Origin: JAZGGS01 sp963749485
GTDB taxonomy: Bacteria > Bacteroidota > Ignavibacteria > Ignavibacteriales > Ignavibacteriaceae
NCBI GenBank assembly: GCA_963749485.1
Contig: CAVVMV010000001.1
Coordinates: 1 to 16,867, forward strand
DNA: 16,867 nt
Direction of reading: 5' to 3'
Shown here: positions 6,937 to 16,684 of the stretch, in pieces
Numbering within the stretch: the stretch's first letter is position 1
How the letters are laid out: every line of letters begins with the position of its first letter
Position numbers and translations under genes: made by a program
The notes under the pieces: generated by a model
Database searches by the model: none
What the model was told of the DNA's origin: nothing
The model's input: the letters and a program-made list of their open reading frames with translations, nothing else

Positions 6937-9233
6937 CTATTTTGTAAGAACCATCTTTTTCACATCTACAAATTGTTTGCTTTCAAACCTGTAGAAATAT
7001 ACTCCGGAAGAAAGATTTGAAGCATCGAACTTCACTTCGTGATAACCCTGCTTCCAACTCGCCCTTAAATGCTTCTGCAACTTTTTCTCCTATTGAATTG
7101 TAAACAGCTATCACCATATCTGTTTTAACAGGAAGTGTAAAACTGATAGTTGTAGCAGGGTTAAACGGGTTTGGATAGTTTTGCATTAACGTAAATTCTG
7201 TTGGTCCTGTTACATCAACTTCTATTTCGGGGCTGTAAGTTGTTGTTCCGTCAAAATCAATTTGCTTTAACCTATAATAATAAGAACCGGGTTTTTCTAT
7301 CTTATCTCTATAAATATATTCGTTAACTTCTGTCGTTGTTCCATTCCCCTCAACAAAAGTGATATTATCCCAGTCGGTTTGACTACTGACTTCTGACTTT
7401 TGACTTCTTTGTACTTCAAAACCTCTGTTGTTTGTTTCTGTTGATGTCTGCCATTTGATGATCACTTCGCCATTTAAATTCTCAGTAGTAAAAGCAGTCA
7501 GCTCAACAGGTACTACTAGCATCAAGAGTGAGCAATAGTTGTACAATCTCCCATAAGGTTGTATTGTTCCATTAATTTTAAACCTTGTCCTGAACTTCCA
7601 CCCCAGAGATCCATTGCATGCATAATACCGTTAAAACAAACTCCGCCAACAGTCTGCATTTGCTCTGTTGTAAGAAGCATTGTTGAATGGTTTTGCATAT
7701 CGCACGGAGGAACCCAGCTTGCAAGTGTGGATGCACCGAAAGACGCAATAGCTCCTTTTGGATCATTCATATCACCTGCTCTTATCCATGCTTCTTCCAT
7801 ACATTCGCCTAATTCAAAATTTCCATTTGTACATGAAACATCAATAACCAAAGGATTTTTTGTACCGTTTGATAAATTATGAATTTTTGAAACGTTGAAA
7901 CCGGTTGTTCCCCAGGAAGTTCCGGATCCATGACCAAGATAATTAATAACACTGCGTCCTTCGTTTAAAGCAGTGGTAACCTGCAAAGAAGTTGCGCCCG
8001 GATCGTATATTTGATCTACCTGTGTGAAGGACATGTTGTTCATCAGCATATCTCTAAGCCAGTTAGCTCTTTCCCAATCACGGGGATTACCTTCGTTGCT
8101 TGCTATGCCTGTTCCCTTATGATACCAGGCAGCTTCAGGTCCAACATCAGGATTTTCTTCATAGTTTATAAGTTTCCATAATATATAATCCAGGTTATCT
8201 GAAGAGCTGGGTGAAATCCTTGAAATAAAAGCATCCGGATAAGCATCGCTACCGGCAAGTTTTGTATAACTCGGATCGGAAGGTGCGCCTTCGTATTGCC
8301 CGTAAAGTGTTGGTACCTCGTTCGATTCTCCAACAAGAATAATAAATGTTAATCCTTCTGGTGAATCGTAAAGATTTTGAATATAATTTTTTATTGAATT
8401 AGCATCGTTTCCTGTCTGTGCAGGATACTCAGCAGTAATAGTTGTTAATCCTCTTTGCTACTTTCCAATTAACAAACGGTGTTATATTATTGCTGTACTC
8501 GGAAGCATATATTACAAGTAACCTGCCCTGTTCGGCTACGGTAACATAATCATAGTAACCTGTTCCGTAATTGATAAACAAAGTTTTGTAGATGTCATCA
8601 AATTCGATTGAAGTGCCGATTAAAGGATTATTCCTTATAAGCGGGTTTACAACCTGCTGGCTTGGATCGTCGTAAACTTCAACAACCAATCTTGTGCAAA
8701 TCTTTAACTTACCTTCTACGGGATTATACTTCATCGGGTTAAACTGTACAGTTGCTCCTCTTAAATCTTTTACTATGTAAGGTTCATCAACAAGAATTGT
8801 TTCTGCAGGATACCAACTGTTAGTTGAATAAAAATCATCGAAGCATAAATGGTATTGTTGAAGGATCGATATCGCGGGTTATATGTCCCTTTGATGGCAT
8901 TACTGGAAGTGTTTCAATTTCCGTGTACTCTTCTGAAATTATATTAAAATTCATTGCTGCAAGATCCGGGATAATAATACTGCTGCGGTGAATTGGTAAT
9001 TGCGGCATTCCTTTTTCCATGAGCCATACGCTTCCGGGAATAGAATAGAACATGCTTTCTGTTCCATCAGCATCTATACTTACCTCATCATAATCGTTTA
9101 ATATAAATTCAATTGTAGTGCTGGTTGGGGTTGTGTTTAATACATTCGTTTGTATACCCTTAGAGCTGCTTAACTGTGCAAACATAATTGAAGGCAACGC
9201 TAAAATAACCAGCAGCGTAAAAATAATATTCAT
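6937..9233 (-). pseudogene. C25 (gingipain-like) cysteine peptidase with T9SS sorting domain, broken in four places
   Basis: The reading starts at an ATG at 9233 with a signal peptide (MNIIFTLLVILALPSIMFAQ). Propeptide sequence follows (SVWLMEKGMPQLPIHRSS), then the C25 catalytic domain with His in YLGHGSG (codon 7930-7932) and Cys in VSCTNGNF (codon 7831-7833). A VPVELTAF linker leads to the type A sorting domain (QNYPNPFNPATTISF) and the final segment ending VKKMVLTK at stop 6937-6939. Frame changes are needed near 8840-8850, 8455-8466, 7500-7535 and 7043-7048. The third shows no clear join: GDC...AHS of the catalytic domain runs almost straight into the sorting-domain linker, and the total of about 765 codons is short for such proteins, so internal sequence may be missing. 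An alternative start at 9269 would put extra residues before the signal peptide. The product would be a surface or secreted protease if expressed. Confidence 0.85.
7377..7404. repeat. Heptamer tandem repeat inside the C25 peptidase gene
   Basis: Four head-to-tail 7-base units of the form NNNTGAC (GTTTGAC, TACTGAC, TTCTGAC, TTTTGAC on the plus strand) encode the low-complexity stretch around SQKSEVSSQ just before the T9SS sorting domain. Because 7 is not a multiple of 3, gain or loss of one unit would shift the frame. Confidence 0.7.
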
Positions 9234-9792
9234 CTTTGTGTTTGCTGTGTGGTAGTGAAATAGTTGCATTTGTAATTCCCTGTTTATAATAAATTCCTTT
9301 ATATTCTAACACTAGCCTGCTATTTACTTTATGGCAGTGATAACTTTTTTTTAGTGTTTGTTTTGAGATCACAACTGCTAAATTAAGTTGTAGGGTAGAA
9401 GCCCTTGTAGAATCCCTGTTACTTAATTATGAAATAGTAAAGAGCATAGCTGTGATGATTTCGTTCTTACCGGCAGTTATAAATTACCGGAATTACTTTC
9501 TCTCAAAAATTTTCTTTAATAATTTAATATAAAAAACCTGATTTAATCATTCTTTTGTACTTATGCACATTAAGTGCCATTTTTTGAAACAGTTAAAAGT
9601 GGCTTTATGATTCAAATTCTAAGGATAGTTTTATCCTGCTGAAAATGATAGGATTCGTTTTGAGATTTTTTTTCAAAATGATAACCGATTGGGGAAGTTC
9701 CTCACACACTCCGCCAATCCCTTATTAAATAAATCATCCATGGCAGTAAAGCAGCGGTTGATTAAAACTAAAAGAATACTGTACAATGTCTT
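9234..9792. other. Intergenic region upstream of the C25 peptidase, no gene seen
   Basis: This stretch of about 560 AT-rich bases holds no convincing coding frame. Small structures are visible: a GGATA/TATCC hairpin near 9622-9636, a direct repeat of TTACCGG near 9467-9492, and GATTGG (9687-9692) with CCAATC (9714-9719) enclosing GGAAGTTCC. It should contain the promoter of the C25 gene, but I cannot place it. No clear ribosome binding site precedes the ATG at 9233. Confidence 0.4.
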
Positions 9793-10059
9793 CTATTTTA
9801 GTAATAACATTTTCTTTACAGATGTAAATTCAGATGTCTTCAATCTGTAATAATATACTCCACTTGCATAATCGCCAGCATCAAATTGAACCTCGTGATA
9901 TCCTTCTTCCATTGTTTTATTAATTATTTCATCTACAACCTGCCCAACCATATTGTAAACAACAAGTTTTACATCAGCTTGCTTTGGCAGCGAGAATTTA
10001 ATTGTAGTAGCCGGGTTGAATGGATTTGGATAATTTTGAAATAAAGCAACATTATTGGG
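9793..10059 (-). pseudogene. Orphan T9SS type A sorting domain fragment abutting hydF
   Basis: The minus-strand frame ending at stop 9793-9795 encodes a full Por secretion-tail domain: NVALFQNYPNPFNPATTIKF, then beta-strand sequence (YNMVGQVVDE, EEGYHEVQFDAG), ASGVYYYRLK and VKKMLLLK at the end. There is no start codon, signal peptide or passenger domain. Upstream, the frame meets a stop inside the last codons of hydF, which is in a different frame. This looks like the 3' remnant of a gene for a T9SS-exported protein whose 5' part has been lost or replaced. Fusion to HydF makes no biological sense, as HydF is cytoplasmic. A rearrangement or a mis-join in the assembly are the two explanations. 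Confidence 0.75.
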
Positions 10060-10067
10060 TCTAAAAT

Positions 10068-11301
10068 TTAGACTCTCAAGAGTTTTGTTTTATTCCACTC
10101 AGACATAGCTTCGCCAAAGGGTTCTAAAGCACGTGGTATTGCGCCGTGTAGATATGAGATTAAAATACCATAATTAACAATCGGGATGTCCATCAGGCGG
10201 GCTTGCTTTAATCGAACCTGCATAGATTTCCTTGTTAACATACATCCACCACAATGAATTATAAGTTTATAGTCGGTGATGTTTTGAGGAAAATCAAAAC
10301 CATGTGCCACATTAATTTCAAGTTCTTTGCCTGTATGCTCACGAAGCCATCTTGGTATTTTAACTGTGCCAATGTCATCTCTCTGCGCGTGGTGTGTACA
10401 TGCTTCAGCTATAAAAACTTTATCGCCGTTTTGCAATTCATCTACTTTTTTTATTCCATTTACAAAAACCGGCAGATCACCTTTAAGCCTTGCCATCAGG
10501 ATTGAAAATGTTGTTACTTTAATTCCTTCAGGAACATCAGCAGCAACTTTCATAATTGCCTGGCTGTCGGTTACAACGAGATCGGGAGGGATTTTTTAAA
10601 CTGTTTAATGCTTCACGAAGTTCCGTATGCTGTACCACGATTGAGATTGTGTTTGCATCCAGCGCCTCGCGTAGTGCATGTGCCTGTGGTTTAATTATTC
10701 TACCTTTGGGTGCGCCGGGATCTATGGGAACAACCAGCACAACTACATCACCTTTTTTTATAAGATCGCCGATCAATAACTTCTCGGTTTCCTGTGGAAG
10801 CGCACAAATTATTTCAACTTTTAGGGTTTCAAATCCGATTTGCTCTTTGCAGGAAACTTCGAAGTGGGTAACATTTATTTTTTTCAAATCCCTTAGCAAT
10901 TCCGGATTAACACCAAATTCAATTTTATTAACAACTACTATATAGCTGACTGAAATTTTATCCAGGTATTCAAAAAACTGCTTTTCCTCTATGGCAAGTT
11001 TTTCTCTTGCATCAACAACAACTATGGCAAAGTCAGCAGAGGAAATTGCTTTAATAGTTCTGCTGATTCTTTTTTCACCAAGCTCCCCTTCATCGTCAAT
11101 ACCTGCAGTATCAACAATAACGACAGGTCCGTATGGCAACAGTTCGATAGCTTTTTTAACCGGGTCAGTTGTAGTCCCGGCAACCTCGCTAACGATTGAT
11201 AATTCCTGTCCTGTTAGCATATTAATAAGTGAAGATTTGCCAACGTTTCTTCTTCCGGCAATTGCAATATGAACTCGTTCGGCATTAGCTACTTTATTCA
11301 C
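10068..11301 (-). CDS. hydF: HydF, [FeFe] hydrogenase H-cluster maturation GTPase/scaffold, one frameshift
   Basis: HydF assembles the 2Fe subcluster and delivers it to HydA. The first segment (from a GTG start at 11301) has the GTPase motifs GRRNVGKSS (G1), the TTT of G2, DTAGID (G3), NKIE (G4) and SCKE (G5). The second segment carries the iron-sulfur site: ACTHH, then HCGGC 45 residues after the second ligand, matching C-x-H...H-C-x2-C. The frame changes near 10584-10590. Removing one C from a CCC run restores NPPDLVVTDSQAIMKV, so one extra base explains the break. The repaired length, about 410 residues, and the end near HGAIPRALEPFG are normal for HydF. The gene is divergent from hydG across a 329-base gap. 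It is cytoplasmic. Confidence 0.92.
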
Positions 11302-11630
11302 TTTTGATCCATCCGAAATAACAATTCAAATAAAATTTATTAGGTTTCTAAAAGTCTTTTCCTGTTGTCAATAAATCTGCTAATGACAAAAACTGTTCCA
11401 GCAGTCTTTTCTTCAAAAAATATATTCTATTCAGCTTTTTAGTTTCTGTTTTTAGCTACTTCTCTAAACCGGTTCCAAAAGTAAAAATGTTTTTCTCTCT
11501 TTAGAGAAATGTCTTATTCGGTTTTTAGCTTCTATAATCAAATTGAAACTTCTGTAGTGGTATGTTAGTTGCACTATACTGTTAGCTTCTATTTATTTTG
11601 GAAGAATTGATTATAAGATGGAGTTAGTTT
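11302..11630. promoter_or_regulatory. Divergent hydF/hydG control region
   Basis: This gap must hold the promoters for hydF (minus) and hydG (plus). Visible structure includes a perfect AACCGGTT palindrome (11467-11474), a TTTCTC/GAGAAA hairpin near 11493-11508, and a TTAGCTTCTAT direct repeat (11525-11535 and 11582-11592). GGAG at 11620-11623 sits 7 bases before the hydG ATG as its ribosome binding site. An ATG at 11618 is out of frame and closes quickly. Any of the palindrome or direct repeat could be an operator; this is inference. Confidence 0.5.
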
Positions 11631-13023
11631 ATGGAGTTTATTAACGAAGGAAATATTAGCCAATTATTAACTGATGATTCACTTCAGAATGAAGACTACC
11701 AGCTCGATTTGATTGAAAAGGCAACGGAAGCTAAAGGACTTAATTTAAAGGAGAGTGCTGCCTTATTAAATATTAATTCACTTGAATTACTGGATAAATT
11801 ATTCCACACTGCAAAGCAGGTAAAGGAGAAAATTTACGGTAACCGACTTGTTATATTTGCACCGTTATATGTAACAAATTTGTGTGTTAACAACTGCCTC
11901 TATTGTGCTTTCAGGAAAGATAACAAGGAACTGCAGCGCCGTACGCTTACTTTAGATGAGATTGAGCAGGAAGCAAGATACCTTGTGCTTCAGGGGCAAA
12001 AGCGAATTCTACTTGTTGCTGGTGAACATCCTAAAAAAGCAAATATTGAATTTATAGGCTCAGCAATAGATAGAATTTATAGTGTAAATTTAAATGGAAA
12101 CAATATTAGAAGACTGAATGTAAACACGGCTCCTCTCTCACTCAACCAGTTTAAAGAACTTAAAAGTTTTGGAATTGGGACTTACCAATGCTTCCAGGAA
12201 ACGTATCACTTTGAAACTTATAAAGAAATGCATCCAGGTGGACCAAAGAGTGATTATGCCTGGCGTCTTTATGCAATGGATAGAGCTCTGCAGGCAGGTA
12301 TTGATGATGTTGGAATAGGTGCATTGTTTGGATTAGCTGATTATAAATTTGAAACTTTAGCTTTGCTTTCTCATGCATTTCGATCTTGATTATAAATATG
12401 GAATCGGTCCGCATACAATGTCAATCCCAAGATTGGAACCAGCACTTAACGCACCGGCAGCAATGCAGCCGCCACATGCTGTTGATGATCAATCATTTAA
12501 AAAACTGATAGCCGTTATACGTCTCGCAGTTCCATATACAGGAATTATACTTTCAACAAGAGAAAAAGCAGAACTGAGACGAGAATTATTTGAAGTAGGT
12601 ATTTCTCAAATAAGTGCAGGAAGCCGAACCGCTCCAGGAAGTTATAAGGAATCCGAGGAATCGTTAAACGACCATGAACTTGAGCAGTTCCAGTTGGGAG
12701 ACCACCGTACTTTGGATGAAATAGTTAAAGACTGTGCGCTTTTAGGTTATATGCCAAGTTTTTGCACAGCGTGTTACCGCTCAAATAGAACCGGTGACAG
12801 GTTTATGGAACTTGCAAAAACAGGGAACATAGGTAAGATTTGTGTGCCCAATGCATTAGCCACATTTAAAGAGTACCTTAACGACTTTGCAGAAGAAGAT
12901 ACTAAAAAAGCCGGCGAAGAATTTTTAAGAAATGAACTCGAAAAAGTTGAGGCAACTACCATTGGAAATACAAAAAAAATGATCGAGCGGGTTGATGAAG
13001 GTGAAAGAGATGTGTATTTGTAG
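11631..13023 (+). CDS. hydG: HydG, radical SAM tyrosine lyase for H-cluster CO/CN synthesis, one frameshift
   Basis: HydG splits tyrosine to supply the CO and cyanide ligands of the H-cluster. The first segment has the radical SAM motif C-x3-C-x2-C (C85, C89, C92 in LCVNNCLYC). The second has IGPHTMSIPRLEPA and the C-terminal auxiliary cluster motif C-x2-C-x22-C (CTACYRSNRTGDRFM...KIC), which is diagnostic for HydG against ThiH. The frame breaks near 12378-12382, between HA(F) and DLDYKYGIGPHT, and removing one T of a TTT run repairs it. The combined length of about 464 residues matches the family. The ATG at 11631 has GGAG 7 bases upstream. It is probably co-transcribed with hydE. Confidence 0.93.
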
Positions 13024-13029
13024 TAAAAT

Positions 13030-13133
13030 CGTCATTGCGAGTCCCAATTGTGTTTACTTTCAGGCAGCTTCATTGGGATGAAGCAATCTAATTGATAAAA
13101 AGATTGTTTCGTTGCTTTGCTCCTCGTAACGAC
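13030..13133. repeat. Imperfect palindromic intergenic repeat between hydG and hydE
   Basis: Nested inverted repeats fill the spacer: GTCATTGCGAG (13031-13041) with CTCGTAACGAC (13123-13133), CCCAAT (13043-13048) with ATTGGG (13072-13077), and GAAGCAATCT (13080-13089) with AGATTGTTTC (13101-13110). The sequence type, GTCATTGCGAG...GAAGCAATCT plus its mirror, resembles a palindromic repeat that I recall as dispersed in many bacterial genomes. It could fold as RNA in the hydG-hydE transcript. Confidence 0.75.
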
Positions 13134-13153
13134 CATCAAAAGAAATTTTACAT

Positions 13154-14201
13154 ATGAAAAATGTTAGTTTAACACAGTTTTAGAAAAAGATAGTCTAACT
13201 AAAAAAGACATTGTTTTTCTTCTATCTCTCAATGATCCATTAGATGTTAAACTTCTTTATCAAAGAGCAGATGAGGTAAGGAAGGAATATTGCGGGGATG
13301 ATGTTCACTTAAGGGGAATAATTGAGTTTTCCAATTATTGTGATCAACACTGCCTTTATTGCGGTTTGCGGCTCAATAATCCAGGTTGGAAAGATATCGA
13401 ATGACAAAGGAAGAGATTATTAATGCTGCACACTTTATTTATGAATCGGGTATAAGAACAATTGTTTTACAATCCGGTGAGGATCATAAATATGATTGCA
13501 AAAATATTGAAAAAATAATAACCGAGATAAAAAAAGATCTGGATGTAGCAATTACACTTAGCACCGGCGAAAGAGAATTTAATGACTACAAAAGATGGAA
13601 GGATGCCGGGGCTGATCGTTATCTTTTAAAGCATGAAACTGCAAATCCAAAGCTTTATTCCGTTTACCATCAGGGTGATGAACTGGATGAAAGAATTGAA
13701 CATATAAAATTTTTAAAATCAATCGAGTTTCAGGTTGGCAGTGGAAATATTATCGGATTACCGCAGCAAACAATTGAAGATATCGCAAATGATATCCTTT
13801 TACTAAAAGAGTTGGATGTTGAAATGTGTTCAATCAGTCCTTTTGTTCCTTCCCAAAATACACCGTATAGGAAAGAAGAGAATGGTGATATAAATTTAGT
13901 GCTACGCACAATGGCGGTTGCACGAATTGTTTTAAGGAATTCACATATTCCTGCAACTACTGCACTTGCTACTTTAGATTCTGATGGAAGAAAAAAAGGA
14001 TTGGATGTTGGAGCAAATGTGATAATGCCAAACTTCACTCCACAGCCCTACAAAGAAAAGTATCTTATCTACGAAAACAAAGAACGTACAGACAAAAATC
14101 CAGAATCTTTAGTAAAACAACTGCATAAATTAATTGAATCAATGGGAAGAAAAGTTGGAAAGACTAAAGGACATTCATTAAAAGTAAAGGAAGAAGCTTA
14201 A
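13154..14201 (+). CDS. hydE: HydE, radical SAM H-cluster maturase, two frameshifts near the 5' end
   Basis: HydE is the radical SAM enzyme of H-cluster assembly that acts on the iron precursor and the dithiolate bridge. The first ATG (13154) opens MKNVSLTQ and stops at 13181. Adding one T to the TTTT run there continues as LEKDSLTKKDIVFLL, through HLRGIIEFSNYCDQHCLYC with the C-x3-C-x2-C motif (Cys codons at 13339, 13351 and 13360). A second break near 13384-13388 needs one more base, plausibly a T, to join NNPG to LERYRMTKEEI. From there the frame is clean to the stop: SGIRTIVLQSGED, STGERE, GNIIGLPQQT and MPNFTPQPYKEKY are HydE-typical. The repaired length of about 349 residues is normal. 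It follows hydG after a repeat-filled spacer. Confidence 0.92.
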
Positions 14202-14269
14202 TTTTCCTGATATTTTATTTACTTATAAAATTTTTTCACCAAAATTTATTTGGGAATATCTAATACTTA

Positions 14270-16364
14270 TTAGTACTCTCCCTCATAATCTTTTTTCAAT
14301 TCAGCCATGCTTTGGGGATCGCCTATAATTGTTAATCTATCACCTTCAAGAATAACTGTGTTTCCCTTTGGAACAATTGTTTGACCCTGTCTTCGTAAAA
14401 TAGCAACCAGGCAACCTTCAGGAAATCGTATGTCCTTCAGTTCTTTATCAATTAGAACATCACTCGGGCTCTCGCGCTCTACAAGTAAGGATAGCAGCCG
14501 GTCTTCGTGCAGCACTGCTTCTTTCAGTTCCTGTTCATCATTTGCACCCTGCCATTCTTCTGCAAAACTATCTTCTTCAACTCTTCCTGCAATTTGTGCT
14601 AAAATTCTTAAGTGTTGTGTGGGGTCTTTCTCGGGACTTACTAAAAAGAAAATTGCTCCTACATCAGCCTCCTCTTCATCATCGTGGTCTTTAAGAGGGT
14701 CCCTGAATTTAATATGGATTCTCTCCCTTCCCCGGACTAAAACTAATTCTGCATGATCTAATCCTCTCAACCTGAGGTGAGGGAGAGCAATACCATGAGT
14801 AACGGGAGTTGCACCCATTCTTGTGCCATCTAAAAACATCTTCTCAATTTCCGATGGAGTGCTCTCAACAAACTGCGATATCCATTCAGAAGCTTTACGT
14901 ACTGCGGTTTCAAAAACTTCTTTTTCTTTATAATCTATAACAAAACTTCTCGTAACAATTTCATCAAAAGGATCCGATTCGCGCAAACCTTTTTCTTTAA
15001 GAATTCCCCTAAGCTCTGTATCGAGCCCGTCAAACCGCAGTCGACCAAGTCGTTCGAACAGGTGATAGATTGCGCCTGTGCGCAAAACTTTGTTCCGTGC
15101 ATAATACCAGTACCAGGCTGTACCAACAGCAATAAGCCCAAGGCTAAAGAGCAACGGAAAAATTCCCATTTCATAAATCAAAACAAAAGGAAGAACTATA
15201 CCTAACAAATGCAGCCACGGATAAAGATGGTGATTTAAAACTGGGATCGTATGCTTCAATTTTACTTTCACGAATTATTATTACTGCAAGGCAAATAAAC
15301 GAAAAAACCAATAGCTGGAATGAGCTTGCTAGTTTTGCAATTCCAACTGGATCAAGAAAAATCAAAATTATAATAATGGTTCCTATTGTTGCAAGAATTG
15401 CAAAGAAAGGTGTGCCCCACCTGCTTAATTTCTGGAAATACCTTGGAAGGAGATGATCTCTGCTTAAAGCAAGTGGGTAGCGTGATGCAGCTAATGTTCC
15501 CCCGTTAGCAACGGATATAAAAGCAAACAATGCGGCTAGGGAGAGAAGAATAACTCCAACATCACCAAAAATATATCTAGCGGCAGTGGCTACGGGCGTT
15601 AGATCATTCTTAAGTTCTTCCATTGGAATTACCCCCACCATAACTGTTGTTCCTAGAAAATAGATAATTACAGCACTGCCAATTGCTAAAAAAATACCCA
15701 ATGGAAGATTGCGTTCAGGATTTTTTACTTCCTCAGCCAGAGATGCAATTTTGGTGATTCCAATATAACTTATATAGACTAAACCAGTAGCAGAAAGAAT
15801 TGAAGACCATCCGGAATCAAGGAAACCATGAAAATTTACAACGTTGATTTTGGGCAGCCCACCACCTATAAAAATAAGAAGTATAAACAATAATAAAGTA
15901 ACTAATATTGCTTGCAATCCACCGCTCCGTTTCGAACCAAAAACACTTAGGGCTCCAAGCACAACAGCAATTATTATTGCAACTGGTACTATTTCAACAT
16001 TAGAGAAAAATAAATTTATGTATGCGCCCATTCCAATGAGTGCAAATGAAACTTTTAATACCAAAGCTGCCCAGGTGCCTAATCCGCCAATAGTGCCAAC
16101 CATTGGTCCCATTGTACGATCGAGGAAATAATAAACACCTCCTGCTCTTGGCATTGCAGTCCCGAGCTCAATTATGCTAAACATTGCCGGAATAAGCGGA
16201 ATAACAGCAAGTAAATACGCCAGCGGTAATGCGGCTCCTGCTTCAATAGCTGCCAATCCAGGTAACAGAAAGAATCCTGCACTCAAGGTGGTTCCCGCAG
16301 CTATTGCGTAAACGTGAAACAGAGTCAGCTCTTTTTTCAGTCTATCTTTTCGTTTTACAACCAT
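14270..16364 (-). CDS. APC-superfamily permease fused to PTS-EIIA-like and TrkA-C domains, one frameshift
   Basis: The N-terminal segment (from ATG 16364) is an amino-acid-type APC permease with many hydrophobic helices, starting LTLFHVYAIAAGTTLSAGFF and including EEVKNPERNLPLG. The frame changes near 15226-15233, inside the conserved FKSP-LYPWLHLLGI before the last two helices, and one extra base explains it. The cytoplasmic tail then has an EIIA type 2-like domain with GIALPH (candidate phospho-His codon 14777-14779) and HLRILAQIA, followed by a TrkA-C-like domain (IRFPEGCLVAILRRQGQTIVPKG...GDRLTIIGD) to the end. The repaired total is about 698 residues. The tail suggests transport gated by a ligand or phosphorylation. 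The substrate is unknown: an amino acid or another small solute. The gene is convergent with hydE. Confidence 0.88.
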
Positions 16365-16684
16365 AAATTAAATGTAATCAAAAAAGTGAAATTGAAAAAA
16401 CATCTACGGTATTGATTTCGTACTTTTTTTTATGCAAAGTTCTTCATCAAATTGAAGAGAAAATTTTAGTAAGCCAGGGAGGATTTAGCTCATCTAAAAT
16501 CTGCTGACTAAGCTGGATTGCTCACATATACCAAAGTGGTTACTTAATAATGAAATCGACCACTAAACCAAAATAGTCGATAAGTTTGCAGGTAATACTT
16601 TAAGTCATTTTGTTTATCCTTTGTGTTGTATTTACTTAGCGTCTACCTCTAACTTTGTATTATAAATGCTATGTTAAATAAAGT
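16365..16684. promoter_or_regulatory. Divergent intergenic region between the permease and the right-end gene
   Basis: This AT-rich gap of 320 bases has no gene that I can see. It holds small hairpins: TCTTCA/TGAAGA (16441-16458), GATTTAG/CTAAAATC (16482-16501, one bulge) and ATCGAC/GTCGAT (16555-16581). A Bacteroidota-like promoter candidate for the plus-strand gene is TAACTTTG (16650-16657), fitting the TAnnTTTG -7 box, with TTG at 16626-16628 about 21 bases upstream. Confidence 0.4.

Noticed and set aside
9160..9372. Minus-strand 70-codon frame overlapping the C25 gene start
   Set aside because: It overlaps the signal peptide region in another frame, has no recognisable feature, and extends into non-coding AT-rich sequence.
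10059..10068. HydF fused to a T9SS sorting domain through a frameshift
   Set aside because: HydF is a cytoplasmic maturase with its normal C-terminus present before the stop, and the sorting-domain frame has a stop just upstream, so a fusion is not credible.
10254..11272. Plus-strand open frames opposite hydF
   Set aside because: They are shadows of the conserved HydF coding sequence, with biased serine-rich translations typical of antisense frames.
11618..11630. ATG at 11618 as the hydG start
   Set aside because: It is out of frame with the conserved protein and stops after eight codons; ATG at 11631 has GGAG at good spacing.
13030..13133. CRISPR array or tRNA in the hydG-hydE spacer
   Set aside because: There are nested inverted arms, not regularly spaced direct repeats, and no cloverleaf or CCA end can be drawn.
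14202..14269. Terminator between hydE and the permease
   Set aside because: Only a 5-base CCAAA/TTTGG stem is visible, with no strong T-run after it; too weak to call.
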